Source of the DNA: Victivallis lenta
GTDB lineage: Bacteria > Verrucomicrobiota > Lentisphaeria > Victivallales > Victivallaceae
Reading direction: 5' to 3'
Assembly (NCBI RefSeq): GCF_009695545.1
Contig: NZ_VUNS01000019.1
Location: 47,031 to 111,030 of the forward strand
Length of the DNA stretch: 64,000 bases
The translations under genes and the position numbers were made by a program. This document shows positions 54,108-63,639 of the stretch, one piece after another (the stretch's first letter is position 1; every line of letters starts with the position of its first letter). The notes below the pieces were generated by a model that was not told where the DNA came from, ran no database searches, and saw nothing but the letters and a program-made list of their open reading frames with translations.

Positions 54108-54611
54108 ATGAAAAAAACCGTCGAAATAACCCGGGAGCTGCTGTTCGGCAGACGGCGCCTTCCATCCAATCTGCGGGCCGGCTTCACACTGGCTCTGGCT
54201 TTCGCCGTCTGGCTGCGGCCGCCGCTCGGGGCGCTGGCGGGCTGCGCGGTGTTCTTCCTGCTGTCCGGCGCGGCGCTGCTCCGCGCGCTCGCGGCACCGG
54301 CCCGTTACTGGATTGCTTCGGCGCTTCTCGCGCCTGTCGCCTCCGGAGCGGTTTTTTTCCTCTTTCCCCGGCGCGACCGGCTCGGCGTGATCGGCATCGG
54401 GCTCTGGATCATCGTGCTCGGACTCGCGCACCTGCCGGAACTCCGGCGCGGCGCCGGGAGAACGGCGGAAACCGTGACCGCCTTCTTCGAGACGCTGCTG
54501 CCGTTTCTGCTCGGCTGCACCTTCATCTGGTGCGTATACGGTTCGTTCGATTTATCAGCGCCGTTTTATGCGCTGACGCTCGGTATTCTCGCGCTGCAGC
54601 GTTTTCGATGA
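54108..54611 (+). CDS. Small integral membrane protein of unknown family
   Basis: The 167-residue product has about four or five hydrophobic segments: near 22-35, 40-62, 70-88, 95-108 and 130-160, separated by short basic loops (RRRLPSNLRAG and RRGAGRT). No recognisable family. The ATG follows ACCGT without a ribosome-binding site. The next gene starts 77 bases later on the same strand. Confidence 0.6.
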   Translation: MKKTVEITRELLFGRRRLPSNLRAGFTLALAFAVWLRPPLGALAGCAVFFLLSGAALLRALAAPARYWIASALLAPVASGAVFFLFPRRDRLGVIGIGLWIIVLGLAHLPELRRGAGRTAETVTAFFETLLPFLLGCTFIWCVYGSFDLSAPFYALTLGILALQRFR

Positions 54612-54688
54612 GCGTCACCGGTTGCATTCCGGAAAAAACGAGATATGGTATCGATATCATGATCTCGAACAGAAGGAGGCCGGAATCG

Positions 54689-55291
54689 ATGGCATGTTTT
54701 GAATACGGTGACGAAGCGCTTGCACATCTGTCGAAACGCGACAGGAAATTCGCGGCGCTGATCGAACGGATGGGGCGGCTCGAGCGGGAGCTCACGCCGG
54801 ATCTGTTCGCCGCCCTGGCCGGCGGCATCATCGCGCAGCAGATCTCCGGCAAGGCGGCGGTCACGGTCGAAAACCGGCTGCTCGACAAGGTGAAGCGCAT
54901 CACGCCGGAATCGGTCGCGGCGCTGTCCCCGGAGGAGATTCAATCCTGCGGCATGTCGATGAAGAAAGCGCGCAACATCCGGAGCGCAGCCGAAGCCGTG
55001 CTGGCAGGAACGCTGCCCATCGGCCGTTTCCCGGAGATGAGCGACGCCGAGGTAGTCGAACAGCTTTCGGCGCTGCCGGGCATCGGCGTCTGGACGGCGG
55101 AGATGCTGCTGATCTTTTCACTCGGACGGCAGGATGTGCTGAGCTATGGGGATTTCGGCATCCGGCAGGGAATCATGCGGCTTTACGGACACAAAGTCCT
55201 GCCCCGCGAACGTTTCCTGCGCTACCGGAAGCGGTATTCGCCCTACGGCAGCATTGCGGCGTTCTATCTGTGGGAGCTCGCCGGGGAATGA
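54689..55291 (+). CDS. DNA-3-methyladenine glycosylase II (AlkA-like, HhH-GPD)
   Basis: A 200-residue base-excision repair glycosylase. The helix-hairpin-helix is LPGIGVWTAEMLLIFSLGR, with the catalytic Asp in LSYGDFGIRQG; the segment LFAALAGGIIAQQISGKAA is typical of AlkA-type enzymes. It lacks the N-terminal TATA-like domain of E. coli AlkA, like many bacterial short forms. AAGGAGG lies 9 bases before the ATG, which decides the start; a longer frame through the upstream gene has no site. Its stop overlaps the next start (ATGA). Confidence 0.92.
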   Translation: MACFEYGDEALAHLSKRDRKFAALIERMGRLERELTPDLFAALAGGIIAQQISGKAAVTVENRLLDKVKRITPESVAALSPEEIQSCGMSMKKARNIRSAAEAVLAGTLPIGRFPEMSDAEVVEQLSALPGIGVWTAEMLLIFSLGRQDVLSYGDFGIRQGIMRLYGHKVLPRERFLRYRKRYSPYGSIAAFYLWELAGE

Positions 55292-56151
55292 TCGTCAGCG
55301 CCAGCCGCCGGACCGACATTCCGGCCTTCTACATGGAGTGGATGCTCGCCCGGCTGCGGGCCGGCTTCGCGCTGGTCCGCAACCCGATGAATCCGGCGCA
55401 GGTCCGCCGGGTCGGGCTGACGCCGGAAGAGGCCGACTGCATCGTGTTCTGGAGCAAGAATCCGGCGCCGCTTCTCGCCCGGATCGGAGAACTTGAGTCG
55501 TTCGGCATTCCGTTCGGCATCAACTTCACCCTGAATGCGTACCGTGCCGACTTCGAACCGAGGCTGCCGCCGGTGGAAACGCGGCTCGACACGTTCCGCG
55601 CCCTCGCCGGCCGGATCGGAAGGCGGAAAATGACCTGGCGTTACGATCCGATCCTCTTTACCCCGGAGTACGACGAAACGTTCCATATCGACCGTTTCGG
55701 CCGGCTCGCGCAGGCCCTGGCCGGTCATACGGAGCGCTGCATCGTCAGCTTTCTCGATTTCTACGCCAGGACCGTCCGGAACACCGCCGGGAAATCGGTT
55801 TGCGACCCGCCGCCGAAGGACAGGAACCGCCTCGCAGCCGAGCTTGCCCGGATCGGGCGCGAATACGGCATCGAAGTCGAAGCGTGCGCGGAGTCCGGCC
55901 TCTGTCTGCCGGCGGCCGCCTGCATCGGCAGCTCCTGGGTCCGGGCGATCTGCGGGCGCGGAATCGATGAGCGGAAAGACCCGGGGCAGCGCCCGCTCTG
56001 CAATTGCGTCAGAAGCGCGGATATCGGCAGCGTCAACTGCTGTCCGCACGGCTGCCTCTACTGCTACGCCAACCGCACTCCCGGCTCGGCGCGGAAAAAC
56101 GCCGCCGCCTATGATCCGGCTTCGCCCTTCCTCTGCAGTTCGCCGGCGTGA
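55288..56151 (+). CDS. DUF1848 family protein
   Basis: A 287-residue protein. It begins MIVSASRRTDIPAFYMEWML and carries FWSKNPAPLLARI, LNAYRADFEP, TWRYDPILFTPEY and a C-terminal cysteine cluster (CNCVRSADIGSVNCCPHGCLYCYAN). This pattern is diagnostic of DUF1848, whose cysteines suggest a radical-SAM-like iron-sulfur enzyme. Function unknown. It overlaps the glycosylase stop by 4 bases, so the two are co-translated, and its last 43 bases overlap the 3' end of lipA on the other strand. Confidence 0.88.
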   Translation: MIVSASRRTDIPAFYMEWMLARLRAGFALVRNPMNPAQVRRVGLTPEEADCIVFWSKNPAPLLARIGELESFGIPFGINFTLNAYRADFEPRLPPVETRLDTFRALAGRIGRRKMTWRYDPILFTPEYDETFHIDRFGRLAQALAGHTERCIVSFLDFYARTVRNTAGKSVCDPPPKDRNRLAAELARIGREYGIEVEACAESGLCLPAAACIGSSWVRAICGRGIDERKDPGQRPLCNCVRSADIGSVNCCPHGCLYCYANRTPGSARKNAAAYDPASPFLCSSPA

Positions 56152-56996
56152 TAGCTGCTCCGCACGAGCGGCGAACTGGCGACGGCGGAGAAGCCGAGCT
56201 CCTCTGCGATCTTCCCGAAACGAGCAAATTCGTCCGGCGTCACGAACCGGTCGAGCGGCCAATGATCGGCCGACGGCGGCAGGTACTGGCCGATGGTCAC
56301 GATCGACACGCCGGCCAGGCGGAGATCCTTCAGGGTTTCGACAACCTCATCGTCCGTCTCGCCGAGTCCGAGCATGATGCCGGACTTGACCGGAATTCCG
56401 TTCCCGGCCTTCGCGGCGAGCCGCAGTACCTCGAGCGATTTCCGGTAGGTCGCTCGGGTCCGGATTTCATTCGACAGCCGTTCGACCGTTTCAATGTTGT
56501 GATTGAACACCGTCGGTCCGGCCGCGAGAACGGCCGCAATCGCTTCGCCGCTTCCGTTGAAGTCGGGGGTCAGCACCTCGACTCCGGCTTCCGGCAGCCG
56601 CCGGTGCAGCGCATGGATGACGGCGGCGAAAAAGGAGGCGCCGCCGTCCGGCAGGTCGTCCCGGGTCACGCTGGTGACCACGACGTAATTGAGCTTGAGC
56701 CGGGCGGCGGCCTCGGCCAGGCGCTCCGGCTCGTCCTCCTCGGGCGGAGCCGGATGCGGATTGTGGTCGATCGCGCAGAATCTGCAGTTGCGCGTGCAGC
56801 TTCCGCCGAGGATCAGGAACGTCGCGGTTCCGGAACAGAAGCACTCACCGATATTCGGGCAGAGCGCGCCGGAACAGACCGTGTTGAGCCGCAGGTCGCG
56901 CAGGATTCCGGCCACCCCTTCCCCGCCTCCGGCGCGAACCCGGACCTTCAGCCAGTCCGGCAGTTTCGGCCGCAGCGGCCTGCCCTCGCCCCTCAT
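56109..56996 (-). CDS. lipA: Lipoyl synthase
   Basis: The product has 295 residues. It is a radical-SAM sulfur insertase with two [4Fe-4S] clusters: the SAM-binding CTRNCRFC and the auxiliary cluster cysteines in CSGALCPNIGECF near the N-terminus; the C-terminal serine-containing SSPLVRSSYHA also matches. It attaches sulfur to octanoyl-protein. I chose ATG 56996, which is one base after the fabF stop; a longer upstream frame lies inside fabF. The 3' end overlaps the DUF1848 gene on the opposite strand. Confidence 0.95.
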   Translation of the reverse strand: MRGEGRPLRPKLPDWLKVRVRAGGGEGVAGILRDLRLNTVCSGALCPNIGECFCSGTATFLILGGSCTRNCRFCAIDHNPHPAPPEEDEPERLAEAAARLKLNYVVVTSVTRDDLPDGGASFFAAVIHALHRRLPEAGVEVLTPDFNGSGEAIAAVLAAGPTVFNHNIETVERLSNEIRTRATYRKSLEVLRLAAKAGNGIPVKSGIMLGLGETDDEVVETLKDLRLAGVSIVTIGQYLPPSADHWPLDRFVTPDEFARFGKIAEELGFSAVASSPLVRSSYHAGELQRKGEAGS

Positions 56997-56997
56997 G

Positions 56998-58230
56998 TCA
57001 GTTCCCGCAGTCGGAGATGACGACGGCGGCGTTGGTGCCGCCGAAGGCGAAACTGTTCGAAATGCCGTGCCGGATATCGACGCCGTCGCGGCATTCGCGG
57101 ACCAGGTCGGCCCAGCCGAATTCCGGGTCCGGATTGTCGAGATTGATCGACGGCGACAGGAATTTGCGCTCAAGCATCAGCGACGTGAAAATGATCTCCG
57201 CCGCGCCGGTCGCTCCGACCATGTGGCCGGTCTGCGATTTCGTGCTGTTGATCGCAGCACCGGTGCCGAGCACTTCGCGGATTGCGGCCAGTTCGACCGG
57301 GTCGCCGACCGGAGTGCCCGTGCCGTGCGTATTGACGTACCCGACCGCATCGGGACGGAGCCCCGCATCGGCGATCGCGGCGCGCATGACGTCGGCCGAC
57401 GCCGTCGCGTCCGGCACAACCATATCCTTCGCATTGCTGTTCGACGCGATGCCGGAGACCTCCGAAATCGCCCGGCCGCCGCGCGCCTTCAGGTGTTTTT
57501 CGGATTCGAGGACCACGTAGGCCGCTCCTTCGGCAAGCACGAAGCCGTCGCGGTCGCGGTCGAACGGACGGCTCGCCTTTTCCGGCGTATCGTTGAATTT
57601 GCGCGACAGCGCGCGGCAGGCGCAGAAACCGAGCGCCTGGACCCAGTCGAGCTTTTCGGCGCCGCCGGCGATGACGACGTCATACTGTCCGGAACGGATC
57701 AGCCGTGTTCCGACCATGACGGAGATCGCGCTCGACGCGCAGGCGGCCGAAATATCGTACGATTCGCCGGTCAGCCCGAGAATCAGCGAAAGACTCGCCA
57801 CCGCGTTCGACGGCATGATGCGCGGAACGCAGTACGGACTCACGTTGCGGAGCCGGTAATTGGCCTTCATGTAGCTGTCGGTCTCCTTGTAAAGCTCGAG
57901 GTAGTTGCCGCCGGCAACGCCGCCGATGACGGCGACGCGCATGTTCCGGAGCTCGTCAAGCCCGATTCCGGCCTCGTTCAGTGCTTCGAGAACCGCGACG
58001 ACGGACATGACGCCGACGGGGGGGCAGAAACGGAGCGTCTTGCGGTCGATGAGCGAACAGGACGGGACGGGCCCGGCGCTGCCGCCGACGATGCTTTCGA
58101 GTTTGTGCTCGACAAAGGAGGGTTCCTGGATGATTCCGCTTTTTCCGGACCGCAGCCCGGCTTCATTTTCCGCGACCGTTCCGCCGATGGGACTGATCAG
58201 CCCCCGGCCGGAGATAAATGCTCTTTCCAT
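56998..58230 (-). CDS. Beta-ketoacyl-ACP synthase II (FabF)
   Basis: A 410-residue thiolase-fold condensing enzyme that elongates fatty acyl-ACP with malonyl-ACP. The Cys-His-His triad is visible: DISAACASSA (Cys), NTHGTGTPVGD (His) and KSQTGHMVGAT (His, with its Lys), and the C-terminal SNSFAFGGTNAAVV matches FabF. AAAGAGG precedes the ATG. It is followed by lipA one base later, so fatty acid synthesis and lipoate formation share a transcript. Confidence 0.93.
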   Translation of the reverse strand: MERAFISGRGLISPIGGTVAENEAGLRSGKSGIIQEPSFVEHKLESIVGGSAGPVPSCSLIDRKTLRFCPPVGVMSVVAVLEALNEAGIGLDELRNMRVAVIGGVAGGNYLELYKETDSYMKANYRLRNVSPYCVPRIMPSNAVASLSLILGLTGESYDISAACASSAISVMVGTRLIRSGQYDVVIAGGAEKLDWVQALGFCACRALSRKFNDTPEKASRPFDRDRDGFVLAEGAAYVVLESEKHLKARGGRAISEVSGIASNSNAKDMVVPDATASADVMRAAIADAGLRPDAVGYVNTHGTGTPVGDPVELAAIREVLGTGAAINSTKSQTGHMVGATGAAEIIFTSLMLERKFLSPSINLDNPDPEFGWADLVRECRDGVDIRHGISNSFAFGGTNAAVVISDCGN

Positions 58231-58401
58231 GCATCCTCTTTCCGTTGATGGATTTCAAATCATTCAACCACATTTTCGTGATGTAATATAACTGCGATTT
58301 TCCCTTTTTTCTACTCCCCGCATCGAAATATTGTGGAATCTTAATGGATTTCGTGTTATATTGAATAAAAAATATCACGGCGTTTTTTCGGATTCTGCGA
58401 C

Positions 58402-59412
58402 ATGGCTCTTTTGACGGTGAAAAATCTCTGTATCGCATTCGGCTCCCGGGCTCCCCACGTGGTCGACAACGTGAGCTTCGAGGTCGAGCGCGGCGAAATT
58501 CTCGCTCTCGTCGGGGAATCAGGATGCGGGAAAAGCATCAGCTGCCTGGCGCTGACGTCGCTTCTGCCGACGCCTCCGGCCCGGGTCTCCGCCGATGCAA
58601 TCCTGTTCCGGGAGGGGGCGGAGGAGATCGATCTAGCCCGCGTTTCCGCGCGGCGGCTCCGAAAGGTCCGCGGCGGCGGCATCGCATATATTTTCCAGGA
58701 ACCGTCCGTCTCGCTCAATCCGGTGTTCCGCATCGGCAGCCAGATCGCCGAGGTGCTTGAACTCCACCGGCCGGAGGTGACCGACCGCCGCGCGGAGGTC
58801 GTCGAGCTGCTGAAGCTGGTCGGCATCCCCGCGCCCGAAACCCGGGTCGACGCCTATCCGCACGAGCTCTCCGGCGGCATGCAGCAGCGGGTCATGATCG
58901 CAATGGCGCTGGCCGGGAACCCGAAGCTGCTGATTGCCGACGAACCGACGACCGCGCTCGACGTGACCATTCAGGCGCAGATTCTCGAGCTGATCGACGA
59001 CCTGCGCCGGAAGCGCGACATGGCTGTGATCCTCGTCACGCACAACCTCGGCATCGTGGCCGAGAAGGCCGACCGGGTCGCCGTGATGTATGCCGGCAAC
59101 ATCGTCGAATACGCGGCAACCGGGCAGCTTCTGAAGCACCCGTCGCATCCGTACACCCGCGCGCTGCTGAAGGCGGTGCCGCATCTCGGCGGAGACGGGA
59201 AACGCCTCTCCACCATTCCCGGCCATGTGCCGTCGGCCGACGATTTCGCGCCCGGCTGCCGGTTCAGCGACCGCTGCGAACGGTTCGAAACGCTCTCGGA
59301 GGCCGAACGCGAACAGTGCCGGAACTGCATCCCCGGGCGCACGGAGCCGGAGAACGGCCACTTTGTCCGCTGTTTCCACCCGTTTCCGGCGGAAAGGGAC
59401 GCGCTCGGATGA
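58402..59412 (+). CDS. Peptide ABC transporter ATP-binding protein (DppD/OppD family)
   Basis: This 336-residue ATPase energises uptake of oligopeptides or related solutes. Walker A is [10 protein letters not shown], the signature is [15 protein letters not shown], Walker B is [12 protein letters not shown], and the C-terminal oligopeptide-type extension has [12 protein letters not shown] and CRNC. No permease, second ATPase (DppF) or binding protein is adjacent; the DppC-type permease at 9177-10112 is the only other member in the window. Its stop overlaps the start of the TPR gene (ATGA). Confidence 0.95.
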   Translation: MALLTVKNLCIAFGSRAPHVVDNVSFEVERGEILALVGESGCGKSISCLALTSLLPTPPARVSADAILFREGAEEIDLARVSARRLRKVRGGGIAYIFQEPSVSLNPVFRIGSQIAEVLELHRPEVTDRRAEVVELLKLVGIPAPETRVDAYPHELSGGMQQRVMIAMALAGNPKLLIADEPTTALDVTIQAQILELIDDLRRKRDMAVILVTHNLGIVAEKADRVAVMYAGNIVEYAATGQLLKHPSHPYTRALLKAVPHLGGDGKRLSTIPGHVPSADDFAPGCRFSDRCERFETLSEAEREQCRNCIPGRTEPENGHFVRCFHPFPAERDALG

Positions 59413-60026
59413 AGCGGGATTCCTCGAAGCTGTTCATCATGGCTGGCTCGCTGCTCGGCGTCGTGCTGCTGACCGCCGCGGTCATTTACAGTTACGGCGG
59501 CCAGAATGCGGCAAGCCGCCGGAGCGCTCGGCTTCCGGCCCCCTCCCCGCAGATCATCCGCCAGCTGCTGAGCCAGTCGACCCGGCTCTTCGAAGAGAAA
59601 CGCTATCCGGAGGCGGAGCGTTCACTCAAACGGATTCTGAATCTCGACCGGGACAATATCACGGCACAGCGGATGCTCGGAAACGTCTATTACATGGCGG
59701 GGCGCTACTACGACGCAAGCAACGTATTCCGCGCCATCCTCGCACGTTATCCGAAAGACCCGGTTGCCCGGAACAACCTCGGGCAGTCGATGGTCCGCAT
59801 GCAGTGGTACGAGGCGGGCATCCGCGAGCTTCTGGCCGCGTGCGCCATCGACGCGAACCTGCCCGGAATCGACCTGAATCTGAGCATGGCCTACAAGGAG
59901 CTCGGCGACGACGGCACGGCGGCCTATTATCTTTCCCTGGCCGAAGCCGACGCCAAAAGAAGAAATCACCCCGCAGGGGGAACGGCCGCAGAGCCGGCCC
60001 CCGCCCAGGAGCCGGATCATGAGTAA
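59409..60026 (+). CDS. Membrane-anchored TPR protein
   Basis: A 205-residue protein: a basic start, one membrane helix (LFIMAGSLLGVVLLTAAVIYSY) and then about four tetratricopeptide repeats in the extracytoplasmic part (RLFEEKRYPEAERSLKRILNLDRDNITAQRMLGNVYYMAGRYYDASNVFRAILARYPKDPVARNNLGQSM). No family is evident beyond the repeats. It is coupled to the OppD-type ATPase (4-base overlap) and to mutL (8-base overlap). It may be a scaffold, but there is no direct indication. Confidence 0.78.
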   Translation: MKRDSSKLFIMAGSLLGVVLLTAAVIYSYGGQNAASRRSARLPAPSPQIIRQLLSQSTRLFEEKRYPEAERSLKRILNLDRDNITAQRMLGNVYYMAGRYYDASNVFRAILARYPKDPVARNNLGQSMVRMQWYEAGIRELLAACAIDANLPGIDLNLSMAYKELGDDGTAAYYLSLAEADAKRRNHPAGGTAAEPAPAQEPDHE

Positions 60027-62001
60027 AATCAAAGTAATGTCCGAACAGCTCAGCAACCGCATCGCGGCAGGCGAAGTCATCGAACGCCCGGCGTCGGTGG
60101 TCAAGGAGCTGGTTGAAAACGCGATCGACGCCGGTGCCCGGCGGGTCCGCATTGAAATCGAACGCGCCGGCTCCCGGCTCATTGCGGTCTCCGACGACGG
60201 TTGCGGCATGGACGGGGACGATGCGATGCTTTCGCTCGAGCCCCACGGCACGAGCAAGCTGCTGAGCGAAGACGACATCGACAATATTGTAACGCTGGGA
60301 TTCCGAGGGGAAGCACTCCCCTCGATCGCGTCGATCAGCCGCCTGACGCTGACGACCCGCACGGCCGGGCAGCTGGAAGGAACGCAGATCGTCGTGGAGG
60401 GCGGAAAACTTATCGACGCCGGTCCGTGCGGCGGCGCGGTCGGCACCACGATCCGGGTGCGCGATCTCTTTTTCAACACGCCCGCGCGGAAAAAGTTCCT
60501 GAAGGCCGATGCGACCGAAGCGCACCATATCGAAGAGGCCGTTCTCGCACTGGCCATCCCGCGCCCGGAGGTCGCGTTCGAACTGGTCATGGACGGGCGA
60601 AGCGTCTTTCACTCCCCGGCAGCGGAAAACGCCGCGCCGCGCCTGCGCGAATTCTTCGGGCGGGTTTACGCCGATTCCCTCTGGCCGGTCAGCCACCGCG
60701 AGAACGGAATGGAGATCACCGGCTATATCGCCTCTCCCGGCTTCACCCGCAACAGCCGCCGGGAGCAGCGGACCTTCGTCAACGGGCGTGCGGTCGAGTC
60801 GCTAGCGATTTACCGGGGAATCCGGGACGGCTACGCGACGCTGGCGGAGAGCGGCCGCTTTCCTCCGGCGATTCTGTTCCTGGTCATGTCGCCGCTCGAC
60901 GTCGACGTCAACGTGCACCCGGCCAAGCGCGAAGTCCGTTTCAAGCACGAATACGCGGTGAGCCGGGCGATTGCGGCGGCGGTCGGGAATGCGCTCAAAC
61001 GCACCCGCGAGGCCGGGCCTCCGGCCGGGGCGGAGGGACTGCCGCTTTCAGGACAAATCCCGCTCCGGATGGTGCTGGATTCCGCTGCGGTGCAATACGA
61101 GCCGCGGCGGAGCGAGCAGCCGGTGATGCCGGAGATCATCCCCCCTGCCCCGGGACAGCCGTCCGCCGAAGAGTATGAGACGACTCCGCCCCCGCAGGCT
61201 GCGACGCCCCCGGCGGGGCTGTCTCCGGCGGACTCCGCCGTTTCTTCCGAATCGCGGCCGGAGCCGGCGGAAAACGATCTTTATGTCTCCCCGGCCCCGG
61301 ATTATCCTCCGGTGCCGAATGAAAACGCCGGTTTTCTGACCGACACAGCGCCGGGAACGGAGCCGGAGGCGGCGGCTGCGCTCGCGGTCCGTTCAAAGTT
61401 CGACTATCCGGATATTCCGTTCAACGGCGAATGGCCGACCGGAATCATCGGCGTGCTTGACGACACTTATTTGCTTGCCTCCGGCAAAACCGGGCTGATC
61501 CTGATCGACCAGCATGCGGCGCACGAGCGGATCATGTTTGAGCGGCTGCTTGATGCGGCGCGCCACGGTGCCGCATCGCAGGCGCTTCTTCTGCCGCAGA
61601 CACTTGAGCTGCCGCAGACGATGGCCTCCCTGCTGCTGCGGAACCGGAAAATCTTCGAAGCGGTCGGCTTCGACGTGGAGCCGCTCGGCAGCAACACGGT
61701 CATGCTGAATGCGGTTCCTGCCGCGCTGCCGAGCAGCCGGGAGCTGACGGTGATGATTCCGGACATGCTTCAGGAGTTGCTGGACAATCTCGAGCACAAG
61801 CTGCCGGTCGAGCTGGAATACGTTGCCCGCGCCGCCTGCCGCGCGGCGGTCAAAGCGCACGATGCGCTGCCCCGCCAGGCGGCGGAAGAGCTTCTGCGCC
61901 AGCTCGGAGAGTGCCGTCAGGGCACGCTCTGTCCGCACGGACGTCCGACGATGATCACGATAACCCTGCGGGAGATCGAAAAGCGCTTCGCCCGGCGCTG
62001 A
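60019..62001 (+). CDS. mutL: DNA mismatch repair protein MutL
   Basis: A 660-residue protein. The N-terminal GHKL ATPase is canonical: MSEQLSNRIAAGEVIERPASVVKELVENAIDAG and DDGCGM, with the GFRGEALPSI loop; the linker (about residues 345-460) is Pro-rich. The C-terminal domain has DQHAAHERIMFE (from D497), matching DQHA-x2-E-x4-E, and CPHGRPT (C638), so it is the endonuclease-type MutL that nicks DNA itself. No mutS is in the window. Its start overlaps the TPR gene by 8 bases. Confidence 0.97.
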   Translation: MSKIKVMSEQLSNRIAAGEVIERPASVVKELVENAIDAGARRVRIEIERAGSRLIAVSDDGCGMDGDDAMLSLEPHGTSKLLSEDDIDNIVTLGFRGEALPSIASISRLTLTTRTAGQLEGTQIVVEGGKLIDAGPCGGAVGTTIRVRDLFFNTPARKKFLKADATEAHHIEEAVLALAIPRPEVAFELVMDGRSVFHSPAAENAAPRLREFFGRVYADSLWPVSHRENGMEITGYIASPGFTRNSRREQRTFVNGRAVESLAIYRGIRDGYATLAESGRFPPAILFLVMSPLDVDVNVHPAKREVRFKHEYAVSRAIAAAVGNALKRTREAGPPAGAEGLPLSGQIPLRMVLDSAAVQYEPRRSEQPVMPEIIPPAPGQPSAEEYETTPPPQAATPPAGLSPADSAVSSESRPEPAENDLYVSPAPDYPPVPNENAGFLTDTAPGTEPEAAAALAVRSKFDYPDIPFNGEWPTGIIGVLDDTYLLASGKTGLILIDQHAAHERIMFERLLDAARHGAASQALLLPQTLELPQTMASLLLRNRKIFEAVGFDVEPLGSNTVMLNAVPAALPSSRELTVMIPDMLQELLDNLEHKLPVELEYVARAACRAAVKAHDALPRQAAEELLRQLGECRQGTLCPHGRPTMITITLREIEKRFARR

Positions 62002-62035
62002 CAGGAATTTTTCTTGAAATTCCCCTCAAAGCGGC

Positions 62036-62063
62036 TTGCTTTTCCGCTCAGGCGGGCTATATT
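62036..62063 (+). promoter_or_regulatory. Promoter of the tRNA-Arg gene
   Basis: TTGCTT (62036-62041), a 16-base spacer and TATATT (62058-62063), 17 bases before the tRNA. Confidence 0.7.
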
Positions 62064-62080
62064 AAATAATATCATGCGAT

Positions 62081-62157
62081 GCACCCATAGCTCAATTGGA
62101 TAGAGCGTCTGGCTACGGACCAGAAGGTTAGGGGTTCAAGTCCCTTTGGGTGTACCA
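62081..62157 (+). tRNA. tRNA-Arg (anticodon ACG)
   Basis: A 77-base cloverleaf: acceptor GCACCCA with TGGGTGT, D-arm AGCTCAATTGGATAGAGC, anticodon stem TCTGG/CCAGA with loop CTACGGA (ACG at 62115-62117), T-arm GGGGTTCAAGTCCCT, discriminator A, and an encoded CCA. A34 would be edited to inosine. Confidence 0.97.
62133..62157 (+). other. Putative attachment-site region at the 3' end of tRNA-Arg
   Basis: A tyrosine recombinase gene starts 110 bases after the tRNA, and base composition drops to AT-rich beyond it. Such recombinases commonly integrate elements in the 3' half of tRNA genes, leaving a copy of the T-arm and acceptor. The other copy of the site is not in the window, so the exact borders are not known. 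Confidence 0.4.
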
Positions 62158-62267
62158 TTTTACCCTCAGATTCCTCAAAAAAGTGCCACTCGGTGCCGTT
62201 TCAGCCTTTCAATCCTCGAAATCAGTGGTATTTTAGCTCACAAGGATAGTTACGAGGAAACAGGGCA

Positions 62268-63566
62268 ATGGCGAGGAAAGTCATGAAGCAGGAAGTCGGC
62301 ACCATCTACCAGAAACCAAGCGGAACTTACTATTATCGCTATCAGATCAATGGTGAACGAAAAGCGATCAGCCTGAAAACCAAAAATCAGGAAGAAGCGA
62401 AGCGGAAAGTCAAAGAGTTGCTTCCGGTTCTGAAAGCAACCAGCATAGAGGTCGTTTCGGCACACGTCGCTCACGCGCGCAATCTGATCAAACCGGCAAA
62501 CGTGTTGCCGCTTGCCGAGGTGTGGAACACTTATTCCAAGCATCCGAACCGCGCCACCCCTGCGACCGTAAACGAACGGCTCAATTATGAAGCCGACTTG
62601 CGGGACTTCCTGGCATCTCTGCCGGAAAGCTGCCAATATCTTCATGAAGTGACGCCGGAGCTGGCTGATGCCTATGCGCAAAAGCTTCGGGAACGTCAAC
62701 TGGCCGTCGATACGCACAATCGCAAGATCAAACGGCTGCGGAAAATCTTTTCTACGCTTATCGAGTATTGTCCCGACGGTTCTCCTTTTCAATCTCCCGT
62801 CCTGTGGCGTAAAGACCGCGAAGAGCAGGAACACAATACACGCCGTCTTGCCTTTACTCGCGAACAGGAACAGGCATTGCTGGACGTACTGGCCGATTCT
62901 ACGCACAAGGTGAAGAACAAACCGGAAATCCGGGTCATCTATCATTTGGGGATGTTTACCGGCCAGCGGCTGAAAGACTGTGTTCTGCTGCAATGGCATA
63001 AGGTTGATCTTGAACGGCGGCGCATCTGGGTCAAGCAATTCAAGACCGGAAAAGAAGTCACGATTCCAATCGCCGATCAGCTATTGACGGTACTTGAGGA
63101 AGCGTTGGCATGGAAGCGTGATGAATATATCTGCCCGAACTGTGCGGCTCGCTATAAGCAGAAAGATGCCAGCGGCAAAGATGTCGGATGCAATAAAGTC
63201 GGCTTGGACATTCTCCGGGTGATCCGCTGGATCGGGTTGGAACCATCCGTGGAGGTGCCGGGGCGCAAGAAGAAGGCTACGGTCTACGGCTTTCATTCCC
63301 TGCGCCACAGCTTCGCCAGTCATTGTGCTGAGGCGGGTGTCCCGAAAGCTGTATTACTTTCAATCCTCGGCACCGATTCCGATATTGCAGATAAATACTA
63401 CGTTCATATCGGCGAGGAGGCTCAAATGGAAGCGATTGCGGCGGTGGCTTCCATCACGACCAAATCCGACCGCCAGCGGATCGAAGAAGCATTGAAGTTG
63501 CTCGATACTCCCGATATCCCTGCCGAGGAAATTTTGAACCGTGTCCGGCACGTTCTGAAAGTGTAA
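62268..63566 (+). CDS. Tyrosine-type site-specific recombinase (integrase)
   Basis: The product has 432 residues. It has an N-terminal arm-binding and core-binding region, then the catalytic domain with R234 in TGQRLKD, H343-x2-R346 in HSLRHSF, and the nucleophile Y378 in DKYYVHIG; the usual LGH reads LGT. A CPNC pair at YICPNCAARYKQKDASG interrupts the catalytic domain. It is adjacent to tRNA-Arg, which suggests that it integrated there. The start could also be the ATG at 62283, which has GAGGAAA closer. Codon use and lower GC differ from the left neighbours. Confidence 0.93.
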   Translation: MARKVMKQEVGTIYQKPSGTYYYRYQINGERKAISLKTKNQEEAKRKVKELLPVLKATSIEVVSAHVAHARNLIKPANVLPLAEVWNTYSKHPNRATPATVNERLNYEADLRDFLASLPESCQYLHEVTPELADAYAQKLRERQLAVDTHNRKIKRLRKIFSTLIEYCPDGSPFQSPVLWRKDREEQEHNTRRLAFTREQEQALLDVLADSTHKVKNKPEIRVIYHLGMFTGQRLKDCVLLQWHKVDLERRRIWVKQFKTGKEVTIPIADQLLTVLEEALAWKRDEYICPNCAARYKQKDASGKDVGCNKVGLDILRVIRWIGLEPSVEVPGRKKKATVYGFHSLRHSFASHCAEAGVPKAVLLSILGTDSDIADKYYVHIGEEAQMEAIAAVASITTKSDRQRIEEALKLLDTPDIPAEEILNRVRHVLKV

Positions 63567-63599
63567 ATACTTATTTATAATAGCTTGTATCTTGAGACT

Positions 63600-63634
63600 A
63601 AGCCTCCAGAAAATGAAACTGGAGGCTTTCTTTT
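63600..63634 (+). terminator. Rho-independent terminator after the integrase gene
   Basis: AAGCCTCCAG (63600-63609) pairs perfectly with CTGGAGGCTT (63619-63628) over a 9-base loop and is followed by TCTTTTT. Confidence 0.9.
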
Positions 63635-63639
63635 TGAGA

